A stretch of 64,000 bases of DNA from Verrucomicrobiia bacterium (GTDB lineage: Bacteria; Verrucomicrobiota; Verrucomicrobiia; Limisphaerales; UBA9464), in NCBI GenBank assembly GCA_019634635.1, contig JAHCBB010000003.1:62001-126000 (forward strand). Reading direction: 5' to 3'. The notes under the pieces are model-generated. The model ran no database searches. It saw nothing but the letters and a program-made list of their open reading frames with translations, and had not been told where the DNA came from. Shown here in pieces: positions 1-10,039 of this stretch (position 1 is the first letter of the stretch; every line of letters begins with the position of its first letter). A program made the translations under genes and the position numbers.

Positions 1-378
1 GACCCTGTGGTTCAAGACGGGACGCAGCGTTTTGGAATACAACCGCAACCGGTCTCCGGGCACATCACTGGATTCGGCGGCATTGTGCGTGCCCCGAACG
101 GCAATGTAGGCCTGCATCCGGCGCATCCGCGACAGTTCGATGTCCCGGACGAGTTTTGCATGCAGCGGTCCGGTGTCCCGCACCGTTTCACGAATGAGCC
201 GGGAATGCCGCACCTCGGCGATGGGAATCGCCCCGACGGCTCGGGCGGCCCGGATCAAGGCCACCCCGATTTCATCCGGCACGTCAATCAGGTCGAGGAG
301 GATTCGATCCCCCTTCTGAAGGGCGCACGAGTAGTTGACGAGCACATCGGCAAGCCGGGCGTATCGAGGGTCAGCCAT
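1..378 (-). CDS. M29-family metallo-aminopeptidase, N-terminal part (runs off left edge)
   Basis: This is the N-terminal 126 residues of a protein that continues past the left edge. The start region (ARLADVLVNYSCALQKGDRI) and the following stretch (IGVALIRAARAVGAIP) match the opening of M29 (AmpS/thermophilic) aminopeptidases, which are two-metal exopeptidases of about 370-410 residues. The metal ligands lie in the missing C-terminal part, so activity cannot be judged. The ATG at 376-378 lies 8 bases inside the mazG end (mazG stops at 371-373), so it is probably the third gene of a proB-mazG-M29 operon read by translational coupling. The family call is fairly secure; the substrate is unknown. 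Confidence 0.75.
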   Translation of the reverse strand, partial: MADPRYARLADVLVNYSCALQKGDRILLDLIDVPDEIGVALIRAARAVGAIPIAEVRHSRLIRETVRDTGPLHAKLVRDIELSRMRRMQAYIAVRGTHNAAESSDVPGDRLRLYSKTLRPVLNHRV

Positions 379-1183
379 GTTGTACGCGCGGGAGAGTAGA
401 GCGCTTCCGGCGTCGGGGAACTGGTTTTCCAATTGCGTGCGGGCCCGTCGGGGAGATCCCGGTACGGTCCCGAACCGTTTCGGCCTGGCGGAAACCACGC
501 TCACGGCGCCGGATCTCGGCCCGGAGCAATTCCTCGGCGGACCAGCCCCGGGACTGACATTCGGCCGCCAGGCGAAAAAGTTCGGCGGCAATTTCGGTTC
601 GGGAGGCTGTGGGAAGTCTCCGGTCCGGAGCGTCCATCAGTCCGGCCCTGACCGCCTTCCTCAGCAGCTGCTGGGCACGCATCAGTCCGGGGAGATGCCT
701 TGGAATCCCATCCAATTGGGACGTTCGCTCCCCGGGAGATCCCGCCTTCTCCGCCTGCTTGATGCGTTCCCAGTTCGCCCAGACCTGGTCCACGTCCCGG
801 GCCTGGGTCTCGCCGAACACGTGGGGGTGCCTGCGCACGAGCTTCGTGACCAGCCCGCGACAGATGCTGTCGAAGTCGAAGGAACGCCGCTCACGACCCA
901 GCTGTGCGTGAAAGACGACCTGGAGGAGGAGGTCTCCCAGTTCCTCCGCGAGGTCGGCGTCATCGCCGCACTCGATGGCGTCGAGCAACTCATGGACCTC
1001 TTCCACGGCGTGCCAGCGGAGGGACCGGTGGTCCTGCTTCTGGTCCCAGGGGCATCCCCCAGGCCCACGAAGAATGGCCATGATTTCCAGCAGTTGCCGG
1101 AGCGGGGGCAGCGACCCGCGCGGGGGTCTTGGCTTCTGCGGGCGGGTTGGCTCCGGGGTGGAAATGGGGTTGCGTGGGGTCAT
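371..1183 (-). CDS. mazG: MazG nucleoside triphosphate pyrophosphohydrolase
   Basis: A 270-residue MazG protein, which hydrolyses (d)NTPs to NMP and PPi as house-cleaning of the nucleotide pool. The N-terminal proline-rich tail (residues 1-28) is followed by the MazG core: the GGCPWDQKQ signature near residue 42, the metal-binding E61-E62-x-x-E65 helix, and the second acidic pair E81-x-x-D84 in AEELGDLLLQVVFH. The second half carries the usual KLVRRHPHVFG segment followed by the W-x-x-IK segment. The ATG (1181-1183) overlaps the proB stop in an ATGA junction, which fixes the start over a longer upstream reading frame. The end overlaps the M29 gene by 8 bases. Confidence 0.93.
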   Translation of the reverse strand: MTPRNPISTPEPTRPQKPRPPRGSLPPLRQLLEIMAILRGPGGCPWDQKQDHRSLRWHAVEEVHELLDAIECGDDADLAEELGDLLLQVVFHAQLGRERRSFDFDSICRGLVTKLVRRHPHVFGETQARDVDQVWANWERIKQAEKAGSPGERTSQLDGIPRHLPGLMRAQQLLRKAVRAGLMDAPDRRLPTASRTEIAAELFRLAAECQSRGWSAEELLRAEIRRRERGFRQAETVRDRTGISPTGPHAIGKPVPRRRKRSTLPRVQHG

Positions 1184-2250
1184 AGAAGCACCAGGTCGTT
1201 GCGGTGGACCCACTCGGAGCGGGCGGCGGGGGTCCGGTCGGTCGAGGCCGTGCGAATGAGCCCGCGGGCGAATTCGCGACCGTCGTTGCCGGCGATGCTG
1301 ACCACGTCGCCCGCCTCGAAGACACCCTCCGCGCGGGTGACCCCGGGCCCCAGCAGACTGCGTCCATTCTCGATCAAGGCCCGGCGAGCGCCATCGTCCA
1401 CAAAAACGGTGCCCCTTGGCCGCTCGAAAAACGCGATCCACCGTTTCCGGGCGGGCAGGCGGGGGCTGGACGGCAGGAACAGGGTGCCCTCCTCCGCGCC
1501 GTCCAAAATGCGGCTCAGGACGTCAAACTGGCGGCCCGAAGCGATCACCATGGGAATTCCGGAGCGGGTGGCGATGCGCGCGGCCTGGATCTTGGTGGTC
1601 ATACCTCCCACCGCGGTGACACTGTTGGTCCCGGAGGCCATCCGGACGATGGTGTCGTCAATCTGCGTGACGACCGGCAGCACCCGGGCGCCGGGGTGTC
1701 CAAAGTCCTCGATCAACCCGGCCACGGTGGTGAGCAGCACCAGAAGGTCTGCGGACATCAAACTGGCGACCAGCGCCGATAGCCGATCGTTGTCGCCAAA
1801 TTTCAACTCGGTTATCGAAACGGCGTCATTCTCGTTAACGATGGGTAGAATACCGCGACGCAGGAGGGTGATCAGCGTGTTTCTCGCGTTCAGGTGGCGC
1901 GTGTGATCGGCAAGGTCGTCATGGGTCAAGAGCACCTGGGCGACCCCGAGATCGTAATGACGGAACAGGGATTCGTACCAGGCCATCAGGCGGGACTGGC
2001 CGACCGCGGCACAAGCCTGCAGCTCGTGAATGGCGCCGGGGCGACGGCTGTAACCCATCACGCCCATGCCGGCCCCGACGGCGCCCGAAGTGACCAGAAG
2101 GACCTCACAGCCACGGGAGCGCAGTCCGGCCAGTTGGGCGACCAGTTGGGTGATCTGGACGGGATCGAGGCGCTTGCCAGGATCGGTGAGGACCCCGGTG
2201 CCGAGTTTGACCACGACCCTTCGGGCGTTTTGGAACCATGGCTTGCGCAC
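1180..2250 (-). CDS. proB: Glutamate 5-kinase (ProB) with C-terminal PUA domain
   Basis: Phosphorylates L-glutamate to glutamyl 5-phosphate, the first step of proline synthesis, in the cytoplasm. The amino-acid kinase fold starts at RRVVVKLGTGVLTDPGKRL. It continues through VTSGAVGAGMG, the substrate loop PIVNENDAVS, the FGDNDRLSALVA segment and the KIQAARIAT motif. The last 80 or so residues form a PUA domain (GTVFVDDGARRALIENGRSL onward). I chose the GTG at 2248-2250 because the open frame upstream is low-complexity and would reach into the divergent gene at 2366. This gives 356 residues, close to the 367 of the E. coli enzyme. No clear Shine-Dalgarno is visible. It is the first gene of proB-mazG-M29. 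Confidence 0.93.
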   Translation of the reverse strand: MRKPWFQNARRVVVKLGTGVLTDPGKRLDPVQITQLVAQLAGLRSRGCEVLLVTSGAVGAGMGVMGYSRRPGAIHELQACAAVGQSRLMAWYESLFRHYDLGVAQVLLTHDDLADHTRHLNARNTLITLLRRGILPIVNENDAVSITELKFGDNDRLSALVASLMSADLLVLLTTVAGLIEDFGHPGARVLPVVTQIDDTIVRMASGTNSVTAVGGMTTKIQAARIATRSGIPMVIASGRQFDVLSRILDGAEEGTLFLPSSPRLPARKRWIAFFERPRGTVFVDDGARRALIENGRSLLGPGVTRAEGVFEAGDVVSIAGNDGREFARGLIRTASTDRTPAARSEWVHRNDLVLL

Positions 2251-2365
2251 GGGAGGGGAAGGATGGCGATCCCGCCGGGGGCCGTCGAGACGCGCCCTCG
2301 AAGTTTCCGGGAGCCGGATCCTTGCAATTGCAGTGATTTGGTGGGAAGAACCGAGGGACAAAAGG

Positions 2366-5300
2366 ATGGGTTGCAACCAGGAACAGTCGGCATGCCGGGG
2401 ATTGGTGGTGGTGCTCCTGGGGTGGCTCGTCGCCGCTGCGCTCTTGCCGGGCGGGCACGCGGTCGCACAACCCGTCTTGCTCGGTGAATGGCCCGAATTC
2501 ACCCGCGATGGGGAAGCCCAATCGGTTCGGGTGCACGACGATCTGGCCTATGTCGCCTCCGGGCTTGGGGGGCTGTTCATCATGGACATTTCGGATCCCG
2601 CCCGGCCGCGGTTGCGGAGCCGCCTGGATACCGACGGCTTCGCCAGGGCGGTGGCCGTGTCCAACCAACGGGCCTACGTGGCCGACTCCGAAAATGGGCT
2701 TGTGGTTGTGGATGTTTCCGCCCCTGGACTTCCGGTGGTGCTCGGGCGCGCCGCGACGGATGGGATGGCCGAAGATGTGCAGGTCGCCGGCGATCGGGCC
2801 TATGTAGCCATCGGTCTGGGCGGGGTGGCGATCTTCGGGATTTCGAATCCGGCGTCTCCGGTCCTCCTGGGCACGATCGCCACTTCGGGGCGGGCCGGCG
2901 GGCTGCAGGTGGTGGGGTCCCTCGTGTACGTGGCCGAGGGCCATGCCGGACTTCAGATCTACGACGCGTCCAATCCGTCGTCGCCCGCCCGTCTCGGGGG
3001 TGTGGACACCCCCGGATTTGCCACCGCCGTTGCGGTGGGTGGCACGTTGGCCTGTGTGGCCGACGGGCCAGGCGGGTTGCGGACGGTGTCGGTTGCCGTT
3101 CCGTCGGCGCCGTCGTTGATCGGCAGCCTGGCGACCGGTGGGGACGCCATGGGGGTTTGGATTCAGGACGGAATGGCGGCCGTGGCCTCGGCGCGTGCGG
3201 GCTGGCATTTGGTGTCGTTGTCCAACCCCGCCGCCCCGGTGCTCGTGGCCGCGGTCGCAAGCCGGGGCGCGGTGGTCGGCGTGCACCTTGGATTGCAGCA
3301 CGCGGCGGTGGCTGATTTGCACTCCGGACTTTCCCTATTTCGGATCACCACACCGGCGACTCCCGTCCCTGTTGGGGGGTTGGCGGTGTCTGGGGAGGCG
3401 CAGGCCATCACGGTGGTGGATCAGCGGGCCTACGTCGCGGACTGGAGTGGTGGGCTCGAGATTCTCGATGGGGTCAACCCCACCCGGATTCAACGCCTCG
3501 GCGGGATCGGAAACGGAACCTCGGTGTCGGATGTCGAAGTGACCGGCAATACGGCGTTCGTGGCGGATTATCGCGATGGCCTTTTGATCTTCGATGTTTC
3601 CAATCCGGAGGTGCCGGTCCGATTGGGGGGATTTCCCGGAGTGTCCCAGTTGGTGGACTTGGAAGTCACCGGCGGACGCGCCTACCTGGCGCATGCCGAT
3701 GGTCTGGAGATCGTGGATGTCGGCAATCCGACGGCCCCGGTGCGACTCGGCCGCTACCCGACGGATGGCGATGTGTTCCGGGTCACGGTCGTGGGGACGA
3801 TCGCCTACCTCGGAGTGCGGGATTCGCTGGAGCGTCCGGGGTTTCAGGTGGTGGATGTCGGCAATGCGGCTTCACCGGGTTACCTCGGGGGTTTTCACAC
3901 CGTCGGGCCGGTGTCCGGGATTTCGCTGGACGGCTCGAGGGCGTACGTCGCGGCGTCGGAATCGGGACTCCTGATCCTGGACGTTGGCAATCCGGCGGCG
4001 ATCACGCTGATTTCAGCGGTGGCCACAGCGGGTCCGGCGCGAGGAGTGAACGTCGCCGGGGGCTCGGCGTTTGTGGCTGAGGATGGCGCCGGCCTCGGGG
4101 TTTTCGATGTGCGTTCACCCGGATCAGTGCGACGGATTGCCGGGACGGACACCCGTGGGGCGGCGCTTGCGGCGCGGTTGTTGGGCTCATGGGTTCATGT
4201 GGCGGACGGCCGCGGAGGCGTTGCCGTGGTGACCCAGTCCACGCCGGTGAACACGCCGCCCCGCATTGCCGACATTCCTGACCAGGAGATTGACGAGGGC
4301 GCTCCGTGGCAATTTGCCCTCTCGATCACCGATGCCGACCTGCCGGCGAACACGTGGACCGTGTCGCTGTTGAGCGGTCCTGCCGGGGCGACGGTAAGTC
4401 CGTCCGGCGTGGTGACGTGGACTCCGTCGGAAGCCCAGGGGCCGGCGACGCACACGATGATTGTCGCGGCGACTGACAACGGCTTCCCGCCGATGACCGG
4501 CACCAACTCCTTTCGGGTCCGCGTGCGGGAAGTCAACCGGCCTCCGGTGCTTGCCGGCCCGGGTCCCCAGTCCGTTGACGAGCAGAAGCCGTTCTCCCTC
4601 TCGTTGGAGGCGACGGATCCGGACCTTCCGCCCAACCTGCTGACTCACTGGCTTGTCAACGGGCCGCCCGGTCTGGAAGTCAGCGCGTCGGGGCAGGTCA
4701 CCTGGACTCCGTCCGAGGCCCAGGGTCCCGGGGTCTTCCCGGTGGTTGTGGCCGTTCGGGACGACGGGGTTCCGTCCCTGAGCGCCACCAACGAGTTTTT
4801 GATCACGGTCCGCGAAGTGAATACACCTCCCTTTCTGGTCCCGGTTCCGCGGCAGGAGGTGGACGAGATGACGCTGTTCACATTGCAGTTGGCCGGACGG
4901 GACGAAGATCTGCCCGCCAATCTGCTGGTCTTTGAGCGCGTGAGCGGACCCGAGGGGCTAACCCTGAACGCCTCCGGAATGGTTTCCTGGACTCCGACCG
5001 AAGCCCAGGGCCCGGGGGACCACACGGTGGTGGTTCGGGTGACGGACAACGGGTCACCTCCGTTGAGTGGCGTCGGGGAGTTCGTGATTTCGGTGCGCGA
5101 GGTCAATCTGCCGCCCTCGCTTGCGGCGGTTCCCCTTCAGACCGTGGATTCCCTGGCTCCACTGACCCTGACCCTCGTTGGGTCGGATCCGGATCTTCCA
5201 GCAAATGCACTTCGGTACTCCTTCGTCCGTGGCCCTGAAGGGCTTACTGTCGCGGACAATGGCGCGGTGTTTTGGAAGCCGGCACCCGGGCAGGCGCCCT

Positions 5301-8300
5301 CGACCAATGCCGTCGTGGTCCAGGTGACGGACGGAGGTGTCCCGCCCTTGAGCGTGACCCGGGAGTTTTCGGTGATCGCCCTCGAAGTGGAGGAACGTGC
5401 CGTGATCCAGATTGGCGAAGATCACCCGACCGGCACTCCGCTGCCCATCCCGTACAGCGAGTTTCGCCCGCAAAACAATCGCAACGATCCACCGCCGGGG
5501 CAGATCACCCGCCTGCCGGACGATCCGCAGTATGATCCGGCGTCAAACCCCGAACAGGACGATGATTTCTACGTGCGCGGCATCTACCCCAGGGGCTTCA
5601 ACCAGCTATCAGCAAGGCTGCTGGTCCCCAACGATGAACCGCCCTCGGCCTGGGAGCACAGCCTGACGCTTGGGGATCCCACCAACCGGTGGCATTTCCG
5701 TCTCACCGAACGTCAGGCAGTCCCGGAATCCTGGATCCGGCTTGTCATGGAGTTCGCGGTCGGTGGTTCCATCGTTTCCGGCAGCGTCGTCCCCGGATTT
5801 GCCGACCACGACATCACGGTTCGATTCCGGAACGGAGCGGGCGTCGCCACCGAGGTTTTTTCAAACCGGGTGTCCACTCCGGAGGTGGTGGTGGTGGAAT
5901 TCCCGCTTTCCGATGTCGCGGCCCAACCGGGTGCCAACACCATCGAAATCGTCCGCACCGGGCCGGCCGCACCGGGGGTTTCCTATTGGATCACCTGGGA
6001 TTTTCTCCGGTTGGAGGTGGACGCCGGGGGCAACGAACCGCCGGAGATGGAACCGGTGCCCGTGCAGACGATCCCGGAGGAGGCCCCATGGTCGCTGAGC
6101 CTCCGGGGAACGGATCCGGACGACCCGCCGACGCCCATCGTGTTCAGCCTGGTGGCCGGTCCCTCGGGCCTGACCATCACGCCCGAGGGTGTCGTGCGCT
6201 GGACGCCCACCGAGGCTCAGGGCCCCTCGACCAACGTTGTCAGGGTGCGGTTGACCGACAACGGAGTTCCCCGGCGAAGCGCCACCAACGAACTGGCGGT
6301 GGTGGTGCGGGAAGTCAACCGACCGCCGGTGCTCGCGGCGGTTCCGGACCAGACCGTGGACGAGCAGTCGCTTCTGACCGTGCCGCTGGGCGCCTCGGAC
6401 CCCGATTTGCCGCCGAACCGGCTGACCTATTCGCTGATCAGCGGGCCACCCGGGCTGGTGGTTGGTGACTCGGGTGTGGTCCGCTGGACCCCGGGAGAGG
6501 AACAGGGACCCGCGGAATTCCGCGTGGTCGTCAAGGTCACCGACAATGGCATTCCGCCGCTGGAGGACACCCGTGAATTCGGGGTCCGCGTGCGGGAAGT
6601 CAACACGCCCCCAAACCTCGATCCCGTTTTCCCGCAAACCGTGGATGCGTTGGTGCCCCTGACCCTCCGGCTTGCCGGATCCGATCCGGACCTGCCCGCC
6701 AACCGGCTTCAATTCTCGCTGGTGAGCGGTCCGGACGGCCTGACTGTCGCCGCTGGAGGTGACGTCTTCTGGAAGCCGGAACCCGGACAGGTCCCCTCGA
6801 CCAACCGGGTGACGGTGCGGGTGACGGACGACGGTGTGCCGCCCCTATGGACCGACGGGGAATTCGTGGTCGTGGCGATGGACGTCGAGGAGCGCGACGT
6901 CATCCAGATCGGGATTGACAATGATCCCTCCGAAATCCCCTACGCCGAATTCCAGCCCCAGAACAACCGGAATGATCCGCCGCCGGGGCAGGTGACCCGG
7001 GTTGCGGGTGATCCGCAGTACAATCCGCTCACGAATCCGGGCCGTGATGATGATTTTTATGTCCGCGGGATTTATCCGCCGGGCTTCAACGCATTGACCT
7101 CGCGGTTGGTGGTGCCGAATGACGAGCCGTCGTCCGCCTGGGAACACAGCCTGACCCTGGGCGATCCGACCAACCGGTGGCATTTCCGCCTGACGGAGCG
7201 TCAGGCGGTCCCGGAGACCTGGATCCGCCTGGTGATGGAGTTGCCGCTGGGAGGCGCGTCCGTGGGCGGCGTGGTGGCGCCCGGGTTTGGAGATCACGAT
7301 CTGGCGGTGCGCTTTCGCAATGGTGCGGGCCGGACGACGGAGATTTTTGCGGAGCGGCTGTCGGAACCAAGAGTGGTGACCTTGGAGTTCCCGCTGGATG
7401 CGGTGGAGGCGGCGCCCGGAGCCAACACGATTGAAATTGTCCGAACCGGACCGTCCATTGCCGGCACCTCGTACTGGGTGGTGTTCGACTTCCTGCGCAT
7501 GGAGATTGATGCGGGTGGCAACGAGGCTCCGATCCTGGAGGCGGTGCCGCCACAGGCCGTGGATGAGGAGACGCCGTGGACGGTCACCCTGCAGGGACGC
7601 GATCCCGACGTTCCGCCGACGCCGTTGACCTACGGGTTGGTCAGCGGGCCGTCCGGAGTGACGGTGACCCCCGAGGGGGTCGTTCGATGGACCCCGACGG
7701 AGGCCCAGGGGCCGTCCACGAACGTGGTGCGGGTCCGGGTGACGGACAACGGGGTGCCGATCCGCAGCACGACCAACGAGATTTCGGTGGTGGTCCGCGA
7801 GGTGAACCGGCCGCCCACGCTCTCGCCCATCGAGGACCGAACGATCGCGGAGTTGACTTCACTGGTCGTGCGACTCGATGCAGCCGACGCGGATCTGCCG
7901 TCGAACCAGCTCATCTACTCCCTTCTGGAGGCTCCATCGGGGATGACCGTGGACGAGGCCGGAGTGCTTCAGTGGATCCCCTCGGAGGCGCAGGGTCCGG
8001 GGACGTTTCTGGTGCGTGCCGAGGTCAGGGATGACGGCGTGCCATCCCTTGCGGCCGTGCGGGAGTTCCAGATCGCCGTGCTGGAGGTCAACACGTCGCC
8101 CTTGCTGGAGGCGGTGCCGGATCTTGGTGTTTTGGAGCTGCGCCGGCTTGAGTATCGCCTGCTGGCCTCGGATGCGGATCTTCCTGAAAACCAGCTGGTG
8201 TTCGATCTGGTCACGGGGCCGCCAGGACTCGCGCTGAGTTCAGCGGGGCTGGTGAGCTGGACCCCCACGGAGGCCCAGGGACCTGGCGTGTATCCGGTGG

Positions 8301-10039
8301 AGGTGCGGGTGACGGACGACGGCGTTCCGCCCATGAGCGCCTCCCGCCAGTTCCTGGTGTCGGTGGCCGAGGAAAATCTGCCGCCGGTGTTCGAGCCCGT
8401 GCCGGATTCGACGATCCCGGAGCTGCAGTGGTACGAGCGGCTGCTGACGGCCACGGACCCCGATCTTCCCCGCAACGCCCTGGCCTATTCGCTGGTCACA
8501 GGACCTGACGGCATGTCGGTGACCCCGGAAGGAGCGATGGCCTGGCGTCCCTCCGAAGCGCAGGGCCCCGGCGTGTACCCGATCGAAGTGCGCGTCACGG
8601 ATGATGGCATCCCGCCCCTCCACGCCACCAACCGGTTCACGCTGACGGTGGACGAGGTCAACGAGGCCCCCGCCATTGAGGAAGTGCCGCGCCAGACCAT
8701 TCCCGAGATGGCGCCGTGGACGCTGGCGCTCACGATGCTGGATCCCGATCTGCCGGCGAATGTGCCGACGTTCACCCTCGAATCGGGGCCCGATGGGATG
8801 ACCCTTTCTCCGTCGGGCCTGGTTTCGTGGAATCCCACGGAGGCCCAGGGCCCGTCCACCAACCGGGTGCGGGTACGCGTCACCGACAACGGCGTTCCTC
8901 CGTTGAGCGCCACGCTGGAGTGGTTCGTCGAAGTGCGCGAAGTCAACCGGCCGCCGGTGCTCGCCGCCGTGCCGGATCAATTCGTGGATGAACTCGACGA
9001 ATGGGAATGGATGCTTTCGGCGACGGATCCGGATCTGCCCCGGAACCGGCTGCAGTACTCGCTGATCCGGGGTCCGGCAGGTCTGAGCGTGGGCGGCAAT
9101 GGACGCGTCCGGTGGTCTCCCTCGGAAGAGCAGGGACCGGCAGTGGAATGGGTCGAAGTGCGGGTGACCGATGATGGCGTGCCCGCGCTGAGTGCCACCA
9201 ACGGGTTCACGATCACCGTGCGGGAGGTCAATGCGGCGCCGGTGTTGCTGTCCCCGGGCCTTCAGTGGATTGACGAGCTGGGGCCATGGCGCCTGGCGTT
9301 GCTGGCCACCGACCGGGACTGGCCTCCCAACCGGCTGACCTTCGGGCTGGTGCGGGGCCCCGACGGTCTGACTGTGGCCCCGGACGGTGAGGTGCGCTGG
9401 GCGCCATCCGAACTGCAGGGGCCCTCCACCAATGAGGTGGTGGTGAAGGTGACGGATGACGGGCCGGTCGCCCTGAGCGCGACCAACCGGTTTGTGATCA
9501 GGGTCCGCGAGGTCAATGCGCCGCCGGTGATGGCCCCCCTCGCGGACCGCGATGTCTTTTTTGGCGAACGGGTGACGGTGCTGGTGCTCGCGGAGGATCC
9601 GGATGGACCCCTGCTCAACCGCCTGACCTTTGAGCTGGTGCCGCCGGAGGGCGGGGCGACGGTGGATCCCGACACCGGGGTCTTTCGCTGGGTTGCGGAC
9701 CGGTATGGCTCACACCGGTTTACAATACGCGTTCGCGATGACGGCATTCCCTCCGCAAGCGACCAGCAGTCGTTCAACATCCGGGTCGCGGACCCGCGGC
9801 TGGATGTGAGGCTCCACGGGGGGCGCGTGGTCTTCGAGTTCGAGACCCGGCCCCAGTGGAATTATCAGTTGATGGGATTGACCTACCGTGCCGCCGGCGC
9901 GGGATCCACGACGTGGCGGCCCGTGCTCGAACGGCCGATTCGCGGAACCGGTTCCCGGGAGGCCGTGACCCTGCCGCCGGATGCCATCGAGGAGGGACAG
10001 TTGATCCGTCTGGAGATCACGCCGGCGAACCCCAACTGA
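2366..10039 (+). CDS. Giant secreted LVIVD/Ig-like repeat protein (2557 aa)
   Basis: An export signal (VVVLLGWLVAAALLPGGHAVA, about residues 14-34) is followed by about 590 residues of LVIVD-type beta-propeller repeats, each built on AYVAD..GGL.I.DVSNP..P. From about residue 628 come 15 Ig/cadherin-like (He_PIG) repeats of about 95 residues with the signature TPTEAQGP and R-E-V-N-x-P-P at the boundaries. Two larger modules starting with IQIG interrupt the series near residues 1010-1225 and 1508-1718. The C-terminal 80 residues form a small beta domain (FEFETRPQWNYQLMG). There is no catalytic motif and no PEP-CTERM tail. Family knowledge suggests an adhesin or surface matrix protein. The start ATG is preceded by GAGG and sits after the divergent proB. 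Confidence 0.85.
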   Translation: MGCNQEQSACRGLVVVLLGWLVAAALLPGGHAVAQPVLLGEWPEFTRDGEAQSVRVHDDLAYVASGLGGLFIMDISDPARPRLRSRLDTDGFARAVAVSNQRAYVADSENGLVVVDVSAPGLPVVLGRAATDGMAEDVQVAGDRAYVAIGLGGVAIFGISNPASPVLLGTIATSGRAGGLQVVGSLVYVAEGHAGLQIYDASNPSSPARLGGVDTPGFATAVAVGGTLACVADGPGGLRTVSVAVPSAPSLIGSLATGGDAMGVWIQDGMAAVASARAGWHLVSLSNPAAPVLVAAVASRGAVVGVHLGLQHAAVADLHSGLSLFRITTPATPVPVGGLAVSGEAQAITVVDQRAYVADWSGGLEILDGVNPTRIQRLGGIGNGTSVSDVEVTGNTAFVADYRDGLLIFDVSNPEVPVRLGGFPGVSQLVDLEVTGGRAYLAHADGLEIVDVGNPTAPVRLGRYPTDGDVFRVTVVGTIAYLGVRDSLERPGFQVVDVGNAASPGYLGGFHTVGPVSGISLDGSRAYVAASESGLLILDVGNPAAITLISAVATAGPARGVNVAGGSAFVAEDGAGLGVFDVRSPGSVRRIAGTDTRGAALAARLLGSWVHVADGRGGVAVVTQSTPVNTPPRIADIPDQEIDEGAPWQFALSITDADLPANTWTVSLLSGPAGATVSPSGVVTWTPSEAQGPATHTMIVAATDNGFPPMTGTNSFRVRVREVNRPPVLAGPGPQSVDEQKPFSLSLEATDPDLPPNLLTHWLVNGPPGLEVSASGQVTWTPSEAQGPGVFPVVVAVRDDGVPSLSATNEFLITVREVNTPPFLVPVPRQEVDEMTLFTLQLAGRDEDLPANLLVFERVSGPEGLTLNASGMVSWTPTEAQGPGDHTVVVRVTDNGSPPLSGVGEFVISVREVNLPPSLAAVPLQTVDSLAPLTLTLVGSDPDLPANALRYSFVRGPEGLTVADNGAVFWKPAPGQAPSTNAVVVQVTDGGVPPLSVTREFSVIALEVEERAVIQIGEDHPTGTPLPIPYSEFRPQNNRNDPPPGQITRLPDDPQYDPASNPEQDDDFYVRGIYPRGFNQLSARLLVPNDEPPSAWEHSLTLGDPTNRWHFRLTERQAVPESWIRLVMEFAVGGSIVSGSVVPGFADHDITVRFRNGAGVATEVFSNRVSTPEVVVVEFPLSDVAAQPGANTIEIVRTGPAAPGVSYWITWDFLRLEVDAGGNEPPEMEPVPVQTIPEEAPWSLSLRGTDPDDPPTPIVFSLVAGPSGLTITPEGVVRWTPTEAQGPSTNVVRVRLTDNGVPRRSATNELAVVVREVNRPPVLAAVPDQTVDEQSLLTVPLGASDPDLPPNRLTYSLISGPPGLVVGDSGVVRWTPGEEQGPAEFRVVVKVTDNGIPPLEDTREFGVRVREVNTPPNLDPVFPQTVDALVPLTLRLAGSDPDLPANRLQFSLVSGPDGLTVAAGGDVFWKPEPGQVPSTNRVTVRVTDDGVPPLWTDGEFVVVAMDVEERDVIQIGIDNDPSEIPYAEFQPQNNRNDPPPGQVTRVAGDPQYNPLTNPGRDDDFYVRGIYPPGFNALTSRLVVPNDEPSSAWEHSLTLGDPTNRWHFRLTERQAVPETWIRLVMELPLGGASVGGVVAPGFGDHDLAVRFRNGAGRTTEIFAERLSEPRVVTLEFPLDAVEAAPGANTIEIVRTGPSIAGTSYWVVFDFLRMEIDAGGNEAPILEAVPPQAVDEETPWTVTLQGRDPDVPPTPLTYGLVSGPSGVTVTPEGVVRWTPTEAQGPSTNVVRVRVTDNGVPIRSTTNEISVVVREVNRPPTLSPIEDRTIAELTSLVVRLDAADADLPSNQLIYSLLEAPSGMTVDEAGVLQWIPSEAQGPGTFLVRAEVRDDGVPSLAAVREFQIAVLEVNTSPLLEAVPDLGVLELRRLEYRLLASDADLPENQLVFDLVTGPPGLALSSAGLVSWTPTEAQGPGVYPVEVRVTDDGVPPMSASRQFLVSVAEENLPPVFEPVPDSTIPELQWYERLLTATDPDLPRNALAYSLVTGPDGMSVTPEGAMAWRPSEAQGPGVYPIEVRVTDDGIPPLHATNRFTLTVDEVNEAPAIEEVPRQTIPEMAPWTLALTMLDPDLPANVPTFTLESGPDGMTLSPSGLVSWNPTEAQGPSTNRVRVRVTDNGVPPLSATLEWFVEVREVNRPPVLAAVPDQFVDELDEWEWMLSATDPDLPRNRLQYSLIRGPAGLSVGGNGRVRWSPSEEQGPAVEWVEVRVTDDGVPALSATNGFTITVREVNAAPVLLSPGLQWIDELGPWRLALLATDRDWPPNRLTFGLVRGPDGLTVAPDGEVRWAPSELQGPSTNEVVVKVTDDGPVALSATNRFVIRVREVNAPPVMAPLADRDVFFGERVTVLVLAEDPDGPLLNRLTFELVPPEGGATVDPDTGVFRWVADRYGSHRFTIRVRDDGIPSASDQQSFNIRVADPRLDVRLHGGRVVFEFETRPQWNYQLMGLTYRAAGAGSTTWRPVLERPIRGTGSREAVTLPPDAIEEGQLIRLEITPANPN
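7520..9799 (+). repeat. Eight Ig-like coding repeats, exact 285-nt period
   Basis: Repeat boundaries (codon for N in N-x-x-P) fall at 7520, 7805, 8090, 8375, 8660, 8945, 9230 and 9515, that is every 285 bases with no insertion or deletion. Seven more copies of the same type lie at about 4249-5390 and 6034-6890. DNA identity between copies is moderate, so length has been kept while sequence has diverged. Confidence 0.85.

Noticed and set aside
335..1906. 523-residue plus-strand open frame over mazG and proB
   Set aside because: Antisense artefact. mazG and proB are unambiguous on the other strand, with an ATGA junction.
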